Positions 7,238 to 15,982 are shown, numbered from the stretch's first letter. The stretch is 64,000 nucleotides of DNA from Tepidamorphaceae bacterium (GCA_028279445.1 JANQNT010000024.1:1-64000); one strand, 5' to 3'. Made by a program: numbers and translations. The notes: generated by a model not told the origin, from the letters alone.

Positions 7238-8338
7238 ATGTATGTGGCGGTGAAGGGCGGCCAGCAGGCCATCGCCAACGCCCACAAGCTGTCGGCCGAA
7301 GAGCGCCGCGGCAACCCCGACGTGCCGGAGATCGGCGTTGACCAGATCGACCAGCAGCTTTCCATCGCCGTCGACCGGGTGATGACGGAAGGATCGCTCT
7401 ACGACCGCCAGCTCGCTGCGCTCGCCATCAAGCAGGCGCGTGGCGACATGATCGAGGCGATCTTCCTGGTGCGCGCCAGCCGCACCACGCTGCCGCGCTT
7501 CGGCTATTCCGTGCCGATGGAAACGAGCGACATGGCGATCCGCCGGCGCATCTCGGCGACCTTCAAGGATATTCCGGGCGGCCAGGTTCTGGGGCCGACG
7601 TTTGATTACCAGCACCGGCTGATCGATCCGGCACTCGCCGAAGGCGGCGCGCCGGAACCGGCCGAGACCGCGCCGGCGGACGTCGATGCGCAGAGCCCGA
7701 AAGTGCTCGGCCTGCTCGGCCAGGAAGGGCTGATGGAGGCTGCCGGCGATGGTGACGACGATGCGGAGATCGGCGATCTGACCCGCGACCCGCTCGACTT
7801 TCCCGCCGACCGCGATCTGCGCCTGCAGAATCTGGTGCGCGGCGACGAGGGCTTCATCCTCTCGCTCGGTTACTCCACCCAGCGCGGCTACGCGCGCGGT
7901 CATGCCTTCGCCGGCGAAATCCGCATGGGCGAGGTGGCTGTCTCCTTCGTGCCGGAGGAACTGGGTTTCGAGATTGAGATCGGCGAGGTGGCGCTGACCG
8001 AGTGCGAGATGGTCACCCAGTTCAAGGGCTCCTCCAAGGTGCCGCCGCAGTTCACGCGCGGCTATGGCCTTGCCTTCGGCCAGTGCGAGCGCAAGGCGAT
8101 GTCCATGGCGCTCGTCGACCGGGCGCTGCGTGCCGGCGAACTCGGCGAAGACCGCGTCGCGCCGGCCCAGGACGAGGAATTCGTCATGTCGCATTCCGAC
8201 AGCGTCGAGGCGACCGGCTTCGTCGAGCACCTCAAGCTGCCGCACTACGTCGACTTCCAGGCCGAGCTGGAACTGGTCCGCCGCATGCGCGCCGAAGCCG
8301 AGGGCAAGCAGGCCGGAACCGGGGAGGCCGCCGAATGA
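7238..8338 (+). CDS. phnI: C-P lyase subunit PhnI
   Basis: A 366-residue catalytic subunit. It begins MYVAVKGGQQAIANAH, the family's invariant start. It also contains AVDRVMTEGSLYD and LALIKQARGD-type helices, plus the C-terminal FSRGYGLAFGQ-like segment (here FTRGYGLAFGQCERKAM). PhnI with PhnG, PhnH and PhnL replaces adenine of ATP with the phosphonate to give ribose-1-phosphonate triphosphate. Its stop overlaps the phnJ start (ATGA, 8335-8338). Confidence 0.95.
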   Translation: MYVAVKGGQQAIANAHKLSAEERRGNPDVPEIGVDQIDQQLSIAVDRVMTEGSLYDRQLAALAIKQARGDMIEAIFLVRASRTTLPRFGYSVPMETSDMAIRRRISATFKDIPGGQVLGPTFDYQHRLIDPALAEGGAPEPAETAPADVDAQSPKVLGLLGQEGLMEAAGDGDDDAEIGDLTRDPLDFPADRDLRLQNLVRGDEGFILSLGYSTQRGYARGHAFAGEIRMGEVAVSFVPEELGFEIEIGEVALTECEMVTQFKGSSKVPPQFTRGYGLAFGQCERKAMSMALVDRALRAGELGEDRVAPAQDEEFVMSHSDSVEATGFVEHLKLPHYVDFQAELELVRRMRAEAEGKQAGTGEAAE

Positions 8339-9225
8339 CCGCGACAGGCCCGCTTCCCGGCTACAACTTCGCCTACCTCAACGAGCAGACCAAGCGCATG
8401 ATCCGCCGCGCCCTGCTCAAGGCGGTGGCGATCCCCGGTTATCAGGTGCCGTTCGCCAGCCGCGAGATGCCGATGCCGTATGGCTGGGGCACCGGCGGCA
8501 TGCAGGTCACCGCCTCGATCCTGATGCCGGACGATACGCTGAAGGTGATCGACCAGGGCGCCGACGACACCACCAACGCGGTGTCGATCCGCAACTTCTT
8601 TGCCAAGACGGCGGCCGTCGAGACCACCACCGCGACGGCGCAGGCCAGCGTCATCCAGACCCGCCACCGCATCCCCGAGGAACCGCTGCGCGAAGACCAG
8701 ATCCTCGTCTATCAGGTGCCGATCCCGGAACCCTTGCGCTTCCTGGAGCCGCGCGAGACCGAGACGCGCAAGATGCATGCGCTCAGCGAATACGGACTGA
8801 TGCACGTCAAGCTCTACGAGGACATCGCCCGCTACGGCCACATCGCCACCACCTACGCCTATCCGGTGGAGGTCGACGGGCGTTACGTGATGGACCCCTC
8901 GCCGACGCCGAAGTTCGACAATCCCAAGATGGACGATTGCGCCGCGCTTCAGCTCTTTGGCGCCGGGCGCGAGAAGCGCATCTACGCGATTCCACCCTAT
9001 ACGAAGGTGATCAGCCTGGATTTCGATGACTATCCCTTCGAGGTGCAGACCTGGGAGGAGGCCTGCGGGCTATGCGGTGCACGGGACAGTTATCTTGACG
9101 AGGTCATTCTTGATGACCGGGGCGGCCGGCTGTTCTGCTGTTCCGACACCGATTTCTGCGAGAAGCGCCGGGCCATGGGCTATCGCGGCGCCATGTCCGG
9201 CGAACCGCAGGAGGCGGCCGAATGA
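8335..9225 (+). CDS. phnJ: Alpha-D-ribose 1-methylphosphonate 5-phosphate C-P lyase PhnJ
   Basis: A 296-residue radical-SAM enzyme that cleaves the C-P bond. The non-canonical cluster motif is intact near the C-terminus: CGLC, then 21 residues, then a Cys, then 5 residues, then a Cys (C-x2-C-x21-C-x5-C). The first three Cys bind the 4Fe-4S cluster and the last is the radical-carrying Cys. YNFAYLNEQTKRMIRRALLK and SREMPMPYGWGTGG are PhnJ hallmarks. One extra Cys follows the third cluster Cys. The product is ribose 1,2-cyclic phosphate 5-phosphate, which needs a cyclic phosphodiesterase downstream. Confidence 0.97.
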   Translation: MTATGPLPGYNFAYLNEQTKRMIRRALLKAVAIPGYQVPFASREMPMPYGWGTGGMQVTASILMPDDTLKVIDQGADDTTNAVSIRNFFAKTAAVETTTATAQASVIQTRHRIPEEPLREDQILVYQVPIPEPLRFLEPRETETRKMHALSEYGLMHVKLYEDIARYGHIATTYAYPVEVDGRYVMDPSPTPKFDNPKMDDCAALQLFGAGREKRIYAIPPYTKVISLDFDDYPFEVQTWEEACGLCGARDSYLDEVILDDRGGRLFCCSDTDFCEKRRAMGYRGAMSGEPQEAAE

Positions 9226-10022
9226 GCGCGCTTGCCGCAGAAACGGTTGAAATGACGCCGATCCTCGCCGCGCGCGGTGTCGGCCACGCCTATGGCGATT
9301 TTCTCGCCTGCCGGGATGTCAGCTTCGATCTCTATCCCGGCGAGGTGCTCGGCATCGTCGGCGAATCCGGCTCCGGCAAGACGACGCTGCTCAAGTGCCT
9401 CTCGGGCCATCTGGAACCGACCGAAGGCGAGGTCGGCTTCGCGGTGCGGGATGGCGAGATGCGCCTGCTCGGTGAGATGGGCGAGCCGGAGCGCCGGGCG
9501 CTGGCGCGCACCGACTGGGCCTTCGTGCACCAGAACCCGCGCGATGGACTGCGCATGAGCGTGTCGGCGGGCGCCAACATCGGCGAACGGCTGATGGCCA
9601 ACGGCCACCGCCATTACGGCAACATCCGCGAAGCGGCACTTGAGTGGCTCGCCAAGGTGGAGATCGATGCCGAGCGCATCGACGATCTGCCGCGCACCTT
9701 TTCCGGCGGCATGCAGCAGCGCCTGCAGATTGCCCGCAACCTGGTGACCGGTCCGCGTCTCGTGTTCATGGACGAACCGACCGGCGGCCTCGATGTCTCG
9801 GTACAGGCGCGCCTGCTTGATCTGCTGCGCGGGCTGGTGCAGCGCCTTGGCCTGTCGGCCATCGTGGTGACCCACGACCTCGCCGTCGCACGCCTCCTGT
9901 CGACGCGGCTGATGGTAATGCAGGGCGGCCGCGTCATCGAGGCCGGGCTGACCGATCAGGTGCTTGAGGACCCGCAGGCGCCCTACAGCCAGCTCCTCGT
10001 GTCCTCCGTGTTGCAGGTGTGA
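9222..10022 (+). CDS. phnK: Phosphonate C-P lyase ABC-type protein PhnK
   Basis: A 266-residue ABC ATPase associated with the C-P lyase complex rather than with transport. Walker A GESGSGKT is at 47-54, signature SGGMQQRLQIARNL and Walker B RLVFMDEPTGGLDVSVQARLL follow, and the switch His is in VVTHDLAVARLL. The family resembles oligopeptide ATPases (DppD/F), and PhnK is known to dock on PhnJ. Its start overlaps the phnJ stop by 4 bp. Confidence 0.93.
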   Translation: MSALAAETVEMTPILAARGVGHAYGDFLACRDVSFDLYPGEVLGIVGESGSGKTTLLKCLSGHLEPTEGEVGFAVRDGEMRLLGEMGEPERRALARTDWAFVHQNPRDGLRMSVSAGANIGERLMANGHRHYGNIREAALEWLAKVEIDAERIDDLPRTFSGGMQQRLQIARNLVTGPRLVFMDEPTGGLDVSVQARLLDLLRGLVQRLGLSAIVVTHDLAVARLLSTRLMVMQGGRVIEAGLTDQVLEDPQAPYSQLLVSSVLQV

Positions 10023-10024
10023 CC

Positions 10025-10735
10025 ATGAGCGTTGACGCGAATACCCCCGTCCTCAGGGTCTCCGGCCTCACCAAGACCTTCTGCCTGCATTTGCAGGACG
10101 AGGCCCGCATCCCCGTCTTTGATGCGCTCGGCTTCACGCTCAACGCCGGCGAGGCGGTGGCCCTGAACGGGCCATCGGGCGTCGGCAAGAGCTCGTTCCT
10201 GAAGCTCGTCTACGGCACCTATCTGGCGGCCGCCGGCGAGATCGCGGTGATGCATCGCGGCGGGTGGGTCGATATCGCCAATGCCGAACCGCGCCAGGTG
10301 CTCGACATCCGCCGCGAGACGCTCGGCTACGTCACGCAGTTCCTGCGCGTCATTCCGCGCGTGCCGACGCTGGACATCGTCGCTGAGCCGCTGATCGAGC
10401 GCGGCGAGAGCGAAGAGGCCGCCCGCGCCCGCGCCCGCGACCTGTTGAACCGGCTCAATATCCCCGAAACACTATGGTCCCTGTCACCGCTGACCTTTTC
10501 CGGCGGCGAGCAGCAGCGCGTCAACATCGCGCGGGGGTTTGCGGCGTCGTTCCCGATCATGCTGCTGGACGAACCGACCGCTTCGCTCGATGCGGTCAAC
10601 CGCCAGACGGTGATCGATCTGATCGGCGAGGCGGTGGCTGCGGGCAGTGCGGTGATCGGCATCTTCCACAGCAAGGCCGACCGCGAGCAGATCGCCAGCC
10701 GTGCCTTCGAGTTGACGCCGGCGCTGGCCGCCTGA
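10025..10735 (+). CDS. phnL: C-P lyase pathway ABC-type protein PhnL
   Basis: A 236-residue ABC-type ATPase of the C-P lyase pathway. Walker A GPSGVGKS is at 49-56, signature FSGGEQQRVNIARGF and Walker B IMLLDEPTASLD follow. PhnL is needed with PhnGHI in the first step. The ATG at 10025 has an AGG seven bases upstream. A GTG at 10019, overlapping the phnK stop, is an alternative. It ends 11 bp before phnM. Confidence 0.93.
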   Translation: MSVDANTPVLRVSGLTKTFCLHLQDEARIPVFDALGFTLNAGEAVALNGPSGVGKSSFLKLVYGTYLAAAGEIAVMHRGGWVDIANAEPRQVLDIRRETLGYVTQFLRVIPRVPTLDIVAEPLIERGESEEAARARARDLLNRLNIPETLWSLSPLTFSGGEQQRVNIARGFAASFPIMLLDEPTASLDAVNRQTVIDLIGEAVAAGSAVIGIFHSKADREQIASRAFELTPALAA

Positions 10736-10746
10736 GGAGTGAATTT

Positions 10747-11892
10747 GTGACCGAGACTGTTCTCAAGAACGCAGCGATCGTGCTCGACGACGAGGTGATC
10801 ACTGGGACGCTGGCCATCGACGGCGGCAGGATCACCGGTGTCTCCACCGGATCGAGCAGCCTGCCCGGCGCAATCGACCTGGACGGCGATTACCTGATCC
10901 CCGGTCTGGTGGAACTGCACACCGACAACATCGAACGCCACCTGATGCCGCGGCCGAAGGCAATGTGGCCGGTCGAGGCCGCGGTGATGAACCACGACCG
11001 CGAGGTCGCCGGCGCCGGCATCACCACCGTGCTGAACGCGCTCTCCATCGGTCATGCGGACAAGGAGAGCCGCAACGCTCAGCACCTGCACGATGCCTGT
11101 GGTGCGGTGGTCAGCGCCAAGGCGGACGGTCACATGAAGGCCGATCACTATCTGCATCTGCGTTGCGAGGTGAGTTGCGACCACCTGATGGAACTGGTCG
11201 AACCGCTGCTCAACAATCCGCTCGCCCGGCTTGTTTCCGTGATGGACCACACGCCTGGGCAGCGCCAGTTCGCGTCGCTGGAGGCCTATGCGGTCTACTA
11301 CAAGGCGAAGTACCAGATGACCGACGAGCAGCTTGCCGAGTACAGCAAGAAGCGTATCGCCGAGGCGCAGCGTTTCAGCGATCCAAATCGGCGCGCTGTT
11401 GTCGCGGCGGCGGACGCCCGCGGTATCCGCGTCGCAAGCCACGACGATGCGACGCAAGCGCATGTCGCCGAGGCGATCGACGACGGTGTCGCCATCGCCG
11501 AGTTCCCGACCACCGACGAAGCGGCGAAGGCCTCGCACGAGGCCGGCCTCGCCGTGCTGATGGGCGCGCCGAACGTGGTGCGCGGCGGCTCGCATTCCGG
11601 CAATGCCTCGGCGCGCGACTTCGCCGCCGAGGGCTGGCTCGACATCCTGTCCTCGGACTACGTGCCGTCCTCCCTGCTGCACGGCGCGCTGATCCTCACC
11701 GATGCGGTTGAGGACGTGGAGTTGCCGCAGGCCATCGCGATGGTCGCGACCAACCCGGCCAGGAGCGCCGGCTTCGAGGATCGCGGCCGCATCGCGGACG
11801 GGCTGCGCGCGGACCTGGTGCGTTTCCGCCGCGCCGATGGCGGCGCCCCGGTGATCCGCAAGGTGATGCGTGCCGGCGAGCGGGTGGCCTGA
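10747..11892 (+). CDS. phnM: Ribose 1-methylphosphonate 5-triphosphate diphosphatase PhnM
   Basis: A 381-residue amidohydrolase-fold enzyme that removes pyrophosphate from the ribosyl phosphonate triphosphate. The metal-site segment LVELHTDNIERHLMPRP and the KADHYLHLRCE and SHDDAT segments are typical. A GTG start is chosen because GAGGAG lies seven bases upstream (10734-10739) and nothing else in frame fits. Last gene of the phnGHIJKLM operon, facing the convergent DUF1045 gene across a repeat-filled spacer. Confidence 0.93.
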   Translation: MTETVLKNAAIVLDDEVITGTLAIDGGRITGVSTGSSSLPGAIDLDGDYLIPGLVELHTDNIERHLMPRPKAMWPVEAAVMNHDREVAGAGITTVLNALSIGHADKESRNAQHLHDACGAVVSAKADGHMKADHYLHLRCEVSCDHLMELVEPLLNNPLARLVSVMDHTPGQRQFASLEAYAVYYKAKYQMTDEQLAEYSKKRIAEAQRFSDPNRRAVVAAADARGIRVASHDDATQAHVAEAIDDGVAIAEFPTTDEAAKASHEAGLAVLMGAPNVVRGGSHSGNASARDFAAEGWLDILSSDYVPSSLLHGALILTDAVEDVELPQAIAMVATNPARSAGFEDRGRIADGLRADLVRFRRADGGAPVIRKVMRAGERVA

Positions 11893-11939
11893 TGAGGCTG
11901 CCGGTCCCGGCTTCTCGGCCTGCTCTGCCATCATAGGTC

Positions 11940-12045
11940 GTCACCCCGGCGAAAGCCGGGGTCCAGTGCGGCCTGTCGGCGAAACACAACATCTGACGGG
12001 ACACCTTGCGACGCAGCCTGGACCCCGGATCAAGTCCGGGGTGAC
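11940..12045. repeat. Inverted pair of REP-like palindromes
   Basis: 11940-11966 is a hairpin (CCCCGGC-GAAA-GCCGGGG) ending GTCCAG. 12018-12045 starts CTGGACCCCGG, continues ATCAAGT, and ends CCGGGGTGAC. The two units are in opposite orientation, so the block as a whole is also an inverted repeat. The ACCCCGG...CCGGGG palindrome is a very common interspersed element of alphaproteobacterial genomes. A related half lies near 57187-57210. Confidence 0.8.
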
Positions 12046-12198
12046 GCATGAGCGGGAGGAATCCCGGCGCGCGACTGCGCGCCCGCCCGGTCAGGGCGCC
12101 CTCGCGGAGGGTGAGGTCCGTCTCGACGATTGGTCCGGTGGACCAATCGTAGGACCGAACGCCCGAGACCCGAGTCGAGGGCTGGAGAAAGTCCGCAC

Positions 12199-12253
12199 CA
12201 TCACCCTCGCCCTTCGAGACGATGCTGCGCATCTCCTCAGGATGAGGGTGATG
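12199..12253. repeat. CCCTCG-CCTTCGAG / CTCAGGATGAGGG palindrome
   Basis: Extended imperfect hairpin: CATCACCCTCGCCC...CTTCGAGAC, loop GATGCTGCGCATC, then TCCTCAGGATGAGGGTGATG. The same family is present at 15983-16063. It is an extragenic palindrome of a type common in Alphaproteobacteria. Confidence 0.8.
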
Positions 12254-12286
12254 GGGGTTGCTCAACTGGCGAGCGCGTGGCCTGGA

Positions 12287-12970
12287 TCACCCTCGCAATG
12301 GATGCCGGCTGACCAGCCGGAACGGAGCCCGGCCGCCGGGATCCCCGCACAAGACCAGATCGGCGATCTCGATTGCGTGTCCGCAGACCGGTGCGGCTGC
12401 CTGCTCGGCGATGGCAAGCGCGCGGGCGAGATCGTCTCCCTCCAGGCTGCCGGTCAGCGTCATGTGGAAGCGGAACTCGGCGCCCACGTAAGGGTAGCCC
12501 CAGCGCAGCAACAGCGCGTCCTGCGCCTCGGTCAGGCCGGCGGCGCGGCGGCGCGCCAGTTCGTCGTCGTCGGGCGGCTTGCGGAAGGCGTCGAAGGCCT
12601 CCACGCATCCGAAGGCCAGATCGGCAAGCGCCGGCGGTGGATCGGCCGGGACCAGAGCCACGAAGCCGCCCAGCGCCACGACCTTTAAGCCGGCGTCCAA
12701 CCCGACTGGCGGTTGGCTTTCCGCGAAGCGCCCGACGGCCGCTTCCAGCAATGCCGCGTCGCGGCCGGGCTTCAGCGCGAACGGCGCCTTCAGCGTTGCG
12801 TGGAAACCGTAGCGCCGCGGCGCCGCCCGCCAGCTTCCGCTGACCTGCGGCCAGCCGGCCTGGGTCGCGGAATCCGTTTCGATGTCATGACCAAGCCAAC
12901 TGCGGCCGAAGCGGGCGAGCTCGGTTTCGGCCCGCGGCACGAAGTAGATGGCATAGCGGGCATAGGACAT
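12287..12970 (-). CDS. DUF1045 phosphonate-operon protein, 2H phosphoesterase-like
   Basis: A 227-residue protein of the DUF1045 family, which is found in phosphonate operons. Two HxTL motifs are visible, HATLKAPF (His57) and HMTLTG (His169). This is the arrangement of 2H phosphoesterases such as LigT, which open cyclic phosphodiesters. PhnJ yields a ribosyl 1,2-cyclic phosphate that PhnP normally opens, and no phnP is visible here, so this gene is a good candidate for that step (inference). The frame extends upstream inside phnE, but MSYARYAIYF is the family's start. Last gene of the phnC-phnD-phnE-DUF1045 unit, 23 bp after phnE. Confidence 0.88.
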   Translation of the reverse strand: MSYARYAIYFVPRAETELARFGRSWLGHDIETDSATQAGWPQVSGSWRAAPRRYGFHATLKAPFALKPGRDAALLEAAVGRFAESQPPVGLDAGLKVVALGGFVALVPADPPPALADLAFGCVEAFDAFRKPPDDDELARRRAAGLTEAQDALLLRWGYPYVGAEFRFHMTLTGSLEGDDLARALAIAEQAAAPVCGHAIEIADLVLCGDPGGRAPFRLVSRHPLRG

Positions 12971-12981
12971 CGATACAGCCT
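12970..12981 (+). repeat. TCGATACAGCCT motif, copy 1
   Basis: Exact 12-mer at the junction of phnE and the DUF1045 gene, overlapping the first base of the DUF1045 start codon. Other copies are at 26777, 44004, 49344 and 58881. Confidence 0.6.
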
Positions 12982-12993
12982 GGTGCTTCGCGG

Positions 12994-13806
12994 CTACACC
13001 GCCCAGTGGCGCAGGCGCTGCGAGATGATGTCGATCACCGTGATCGAGACGATGATGATGATCATGATCGCCGCGGTCTCCGAATATTGGAAGCCGCGAA
13101 TGTTCTCCCACAGGATCTGGCCGATGCCGCCGGCGCCCACGATGCCGAGCACGGTGGCCGAGCGCACGTTGGTCTCGAAGCGGTAGAGCGTGTGGGAGAT
13201 CCACAGCGGCAGCACCTGCGGAATGACGCCGTAGATGATCTCCTGCAGCTTCGAGGCGCCGGTGGCGCGGATACCTTCCACGGGCCGTTCATCGATTGCC
13301 TCGACGGCCTCGGAGAACAGCTTTGCCACGACGCCGGCATTGTGCACGAAAAGCGCCATGACCCCGGCGAAGGGGCCAAGCCCCACCGCGACGACGAACA
13401 GCAGCGCGAAGACCACTTCGTTGATGGCGCGGCAGGCGTCCATCAGCCGGCGCGTCGGCTGCACGATCCACACCGGGCAGATGTTGTTCGACGACAGAAT
13501 GGCGAAGGGAATGCCGAAGACGATGGCCAGCACCGTGCCCCAGATGGCGATGTTCACGGTGATGATCATCTCCTCCATGTAGAGGTCCCAGTCATGGAAG
13601 TTCGGTGACGCGAACCCCTTGGCGAATTGCGCCATGTTGGAGGCATCGGTGATCAGCGACGTCCACTTGTGCATCTCCGCAGGCGACCAGCTCCACACCA
13701 GCAGCAGCGCCAGGCTGATCCACACCAACCACATGCGCATCCGCTCGCGAAGCGACGGTGCGGGGACTTCGATTTGCTCAAGGGTCGGTTGCACGGGCGT
13801 GCTCAT
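12994..13806 (-). CDS. phnE: Phosphonate ABC transporter permease PhnE
   Basis: A 270-residue inner-membrane permease with about six transmembrane segments. It has the PhnE-type EAA loop ([20 protein letters not shown]) and the hallmark [19 protein letters not shown]. It forms the channel for phosphonates delivered by PhnD and energised by PhnC. Many relatives have two phnE genes in tandem and only one is present here, so the permease would be a homodimer. It lies downstream of phnD after a 125-bp gap containing a strong hairpin. Confidence 0.94.
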   Translation of the reverse strand: MSTPVQPTLEQIEVPAPSLRERMRMWLVWISLALLLVWSWSPAEMHKWTSLITDASNMAQFAKGFASPNFHDWDLYMEEMIITVNIAIWGTVLAIVFGIPFAILSSNNICPVWIVQPTRRLMDACRAINEVVFALLFVVAVGLGPFAGVMALFVHNAGVVAKLFSEAVEAIDERPVEGIRATGASKLQEIIYGVIPQVLPLWISHTLYRFETNVRSATVLGIVGAGGIGQILWENIRGFQYSETAAIMIIIIVSITVIDIISQRLRHWAV

Positions 13807-13851
13807 GGCGGGCCTTCGGGTGTATGGTGGTTGCGGTCGCGGGCAAGAAAT

Positions 13852-13881
13852 GCGCCCGCCCGGATTGCTCGGGGCGGGCGC
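13852..13881 (-). promoter_or_regulatory. Intercistronic hairpin between phnD and phnE
   Basis: Perfect 10-bp arms GCGCCCGCCC and GGGCGGGCGC with a 10-base loop, about 50 bp past the phnD stop. On the minus strand it is followed by ATTTCTTG, too weak for full termination. Such hairpins after a binding-protein gene commonly stabilise the upstream mRNA or attenuate transcription, giving more PhnD than PhnE. Confidence 0.65.
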
Positions 13882-13931
13882 TGTCAGTCATGCGGCTGCG
13901 CTGCCGGATCGGCGTGGCAACGCAAATCCAC

Positions 13932-14930
13932 TTACATGCTGGGAAGCTTGTCGGCCTTGGCGTTGATCTCGTCGATCTGGGCCTGCAGCTCGGCGATCTT
14001 CTTGTCCTTTTCCTCCTGGCTGAGCTTGTCGTCGGCCGTGATCTTCAGCACGTCCTTGTTCAGAGCCAGGATACGGATCGGGAAGAGCTGCGCGTCGGAA
14101 GACGGCTTGAACGGAGCCCAGTCGAGCCCGGCGAGCACTTCGCGGGCCTTGGCGATGTCTTCCTCGGAGCCGATGCGGCCATAGGTCATGATGAAGGTGT
14201 AGAGCTTGTTCTTGATCTCCTGATCCAGGTCCTCGCGCCACACCAGCGGATCGGCCGGGATCAGCGGCGACTTCCAGATCACCTTCAGATTGGCGAAAGC
14301 CTCCGGAGCGGACGTCTGCAGCCGGCGCATGTTCTCGGTATTGTTGGCGGCCACATCAACCTGCTTGTTGGCGGCCGACAGCGCGTTGGTCTCATGGTTG
14401 GCGTTGCGGACCGTCTTGAAGCACTCCTTCGGGTCCACGCCGTGCTTGGCGAAGATGTAGGTGGTGGGCACCAGGAAGCCGGATGTGGAGTTCGGATCGC
14501 CGATACCGAAGTTCAGCGTGCCGTCGCACTTCAGTACGTCTTCCACCGAGTTGAGCGGGCTGTCCTTGTGGGTCACCAGCAGCGACCAGTAACCGGGGTT
14601 GCCCTCGCTATCGACGGTCTGGGCGAAGATCTCGCCGCTGGCGCGGTCGACCGCTTCCATCGCCGACTTGTTGCCGAACCAGGCAACCTGCACCTTGTCG
14701 AAGCGCATCGCCTCGATGACGCCGGCATAGTCGGGTGCGAAGAACGCGTTCACCTTGATGCCGGTGGATTCCTGCATGGCTTCCAGGAAGGGCTCCCACT
14801 GGGGCCGCAGGTTGGCGGTGGATTCAGTCGAGATGATGCCGAAGTTGATTTCGGCCTGCTCGGCCATGGCCATCGGCGCGGCCATCAGGCCGACGGACAG
14901 CGCCGTCGCCGCGAGGGTTTTCTTCAACAT
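13932..14930 (-). CDS. phnD: Phosphonate-binding periplasmic protein PhnD
   Basis: A 332-residue periplasmic binding protein. The signal peptide ends about residue 23 (AMA). INFGIISTESTANLRPQW, FFAPDYAGVIEAMRF and QVAWFGNKS are typical of PhnD. The C-terminus has a Lys/Glu/Gln-rich, probably helical tail (EEKDKKIAELQAQIDEINAK) that looks like a short coiled coil. It lies downstream of phnC with a 76-bp gap. It captures alkylphosphonates for PhnC/PhnE. Confidence 0.95.
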   Translation of the reverse strand: MLKKTLAATALSVGLMAAPMAMAEQAEINFGIISTESTANLRPQWEPFLEAMQESTGIKVNAFFAPDYAGVIEAMRFDKVQVAWFGNKSAMEAVDRASGEIFAQTVDSEGNPGYWSLLVTHKDSPLNSVEDVLKCDGTLNFGIGDPNSTSGFLVPTTYIFAKHGVDPKECFKTVRNANHETNALSAANKQVDVAANNTENMRRLQTSAPEAFANLKVIWKSPLIPADPLVWREDLDQEIKNKLYTFIMTYGRIGSEEDIAKAREVLAGLDWAPFKPSSDAQLFPIRILALNKDVLKITADDKLSQEEKDKKIAELQAQIDEINAKADKLPSM

Positions 14931-15006
14931 GGGTTTGTAGCCTCCGTGTGGTGGCCCCTGCGGCCGTTCAGGCCTTGGGGCGCGATGGTCTCTGGTTGGG
15001 TGGTAA

Positions 15007-15852
15007 TCAGGCCGCCGCGGATGCAAGCGCCGCAGCCGCCGGTTGGTCCTGCGTGCGGCCTTCCAGACCGGGCAGGAACAGCTCTTCGCTTTCGGCTCCG
15101 TAGAGTTCGCCGAGGAAATCGGCGGTCAGCGCTTCCGATGGGCCGTCATAGACGACGACGCCGTCGCGCAGCGCCACGGTGCGCGGGCAGTAATTGAGTG
15201 CGTACTCGACCTGATGCAGCGAGACGATGACGGTGATGCCGTCCTTGCTGTTCAGATCGGACAGGATGTCCATCACCTTGCGCGCCGAGGACGGGTCGAG
15301 CGAGGCGATGGGCTCGTCGGCGATGACGATGCGCGCGCCCTGCACCAGCGAGCGGGCAATCGCGGTGCGCTGCTGCTGGCCACCGGAGAGATGATGTCCG
15401 CGCTTGAGCGCATGGGCGTCGATGCCGACACGTTTGAGCGCGGCCATCGCCTCTTGCTTCTCGGGTTCGTTGAACAGCCCGAGCGTGCCGCGCCAGCGCG
15501 GAATCCGCCCCAGATGTCCGATCAGCACGTTGGTCAGTACCGACAACCGGCCGACCAGGTTGAACTGCTGGAAGATCATGCCGATGGTCGAGCGGATGTG
15601 GCGCGCCTCCCGCGAGATGCGCCCGCCGTTCTGCATCGCCTGACCGGCGACCGCGATATCGCAGTCCTTGCCGGGGTCGCATTTGATGAGGCCGGCAATC
15701 AGCCGCAGAAGGGTGGATTTTCCGGAACCGGAAGCGCCGATCAGCGCCACCATCTCGCCTTCCTCGACCCGCACCGAAACCGTGTCGAGGGCCTTCATCT
15801 CATGCGCGAACGTCTTGCTGACGTTGCGCACGTCCACCGCCAATTCGGCCAT
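15007..15852 (-). CDS. phnC: Phosphonate ABC transporter ATP-binding protein PhnC
   Basis: A 281-residue ATPase. Walker A GASGSGKS is at 39-46. Signature LSGGQQQRTAIARSL, Walker B IVIADEPIASLDPSSA and the switch His in IVSLHQVEYAL are all present. The pattern, with the insert around residues 90-130, matches PhnC. It is the first gene of the minus-strand transport operon and lies 73 bp downstream of a multi-repeat Pho box. An Ala-rich tail ends the protein. Confidence 0.95.
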   Translation of the reverse strand: MAELAVDVRNVSKTFAHEMKALDTVSVRVEEGEMVALIGASGSGKSTLLRLIAGLIKCDPGKDCDIAVAGQAMQNGGRISREARHIRSTIGMIFQQFNLVGRLSVLTNVLIGHLGRIPRWRGTLGLFNEPEKQEAMAALKRVGIDAHALKRGHHLSGGQQQRTAIARSLVQGARIVIADEPIASLDPSSARKVMDILSDLNSKDGITVIVSLHQVEYALNYCPRTVALRDGVVVYDGPSEALTADFLGELYGAESEELFLPGLEGRTQDQPAAAALASAAA

Positions 15853-15903
15853 GCCGATGCATCCCCGCGTGTTGCGAAAGCTGCCTCAACCTACGCGGCG
15901 CGT

Positions 15904-15943
15904 ATGACGGTTTTTTCGGATGCCGATGACGGAACCGTGACAG
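15904..15943 (-). promoter_or_regulatory. Pho box array upstream of phnC
   Basis: Read on minus, CTGTCAC-GGTT-CCGTCAT (15943 to 15926) is a near-consensus PhoB site of two 7-mers in 11-bp register. A third CCGTCAT lies exactly 22 bp further on (15910-15904), with a degenerate unit between, so the register covers four helical turns. PhoB control of phnCDE under phosphate starvation is well established in related bacteria. Confidence 0.75.
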
Positions 15944-15982
15944 TGGACAGCTTGGCCGCCCCGTCATGCTGATGGCGCAGTA

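Larger units (their letters stand above)
11893..12286. other. Convergent intergenic spacer filled with palindromic repeats
   Basis: This 394-bp gap separates the 3' ends of phnM and the DUF1045 gene. It holds two REP-like arms (11940-12045), a GGTCCACCGGACCAATC-like palindrome near 12130, a third hairpin (12199-12253) and CCCTCGCGGAG strings shared with the repeats at 57 and 61 kb. No gene is evident. The repeats probably act as termination or RNA-end signals for both converging operons. Confidence 0.65.

Noticed and set aside
10327..11934. A 535-codon minus-strand frame opposite phnL and phnM
   Set aside because: Shadow of conserved phn genes with no recognisable protein features.
13879..13895. 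CTGTCAGTCATG near phnE as another Pho box
   Set aside because: The two halves are not in 11-bp register and it lies between genes of one operon.
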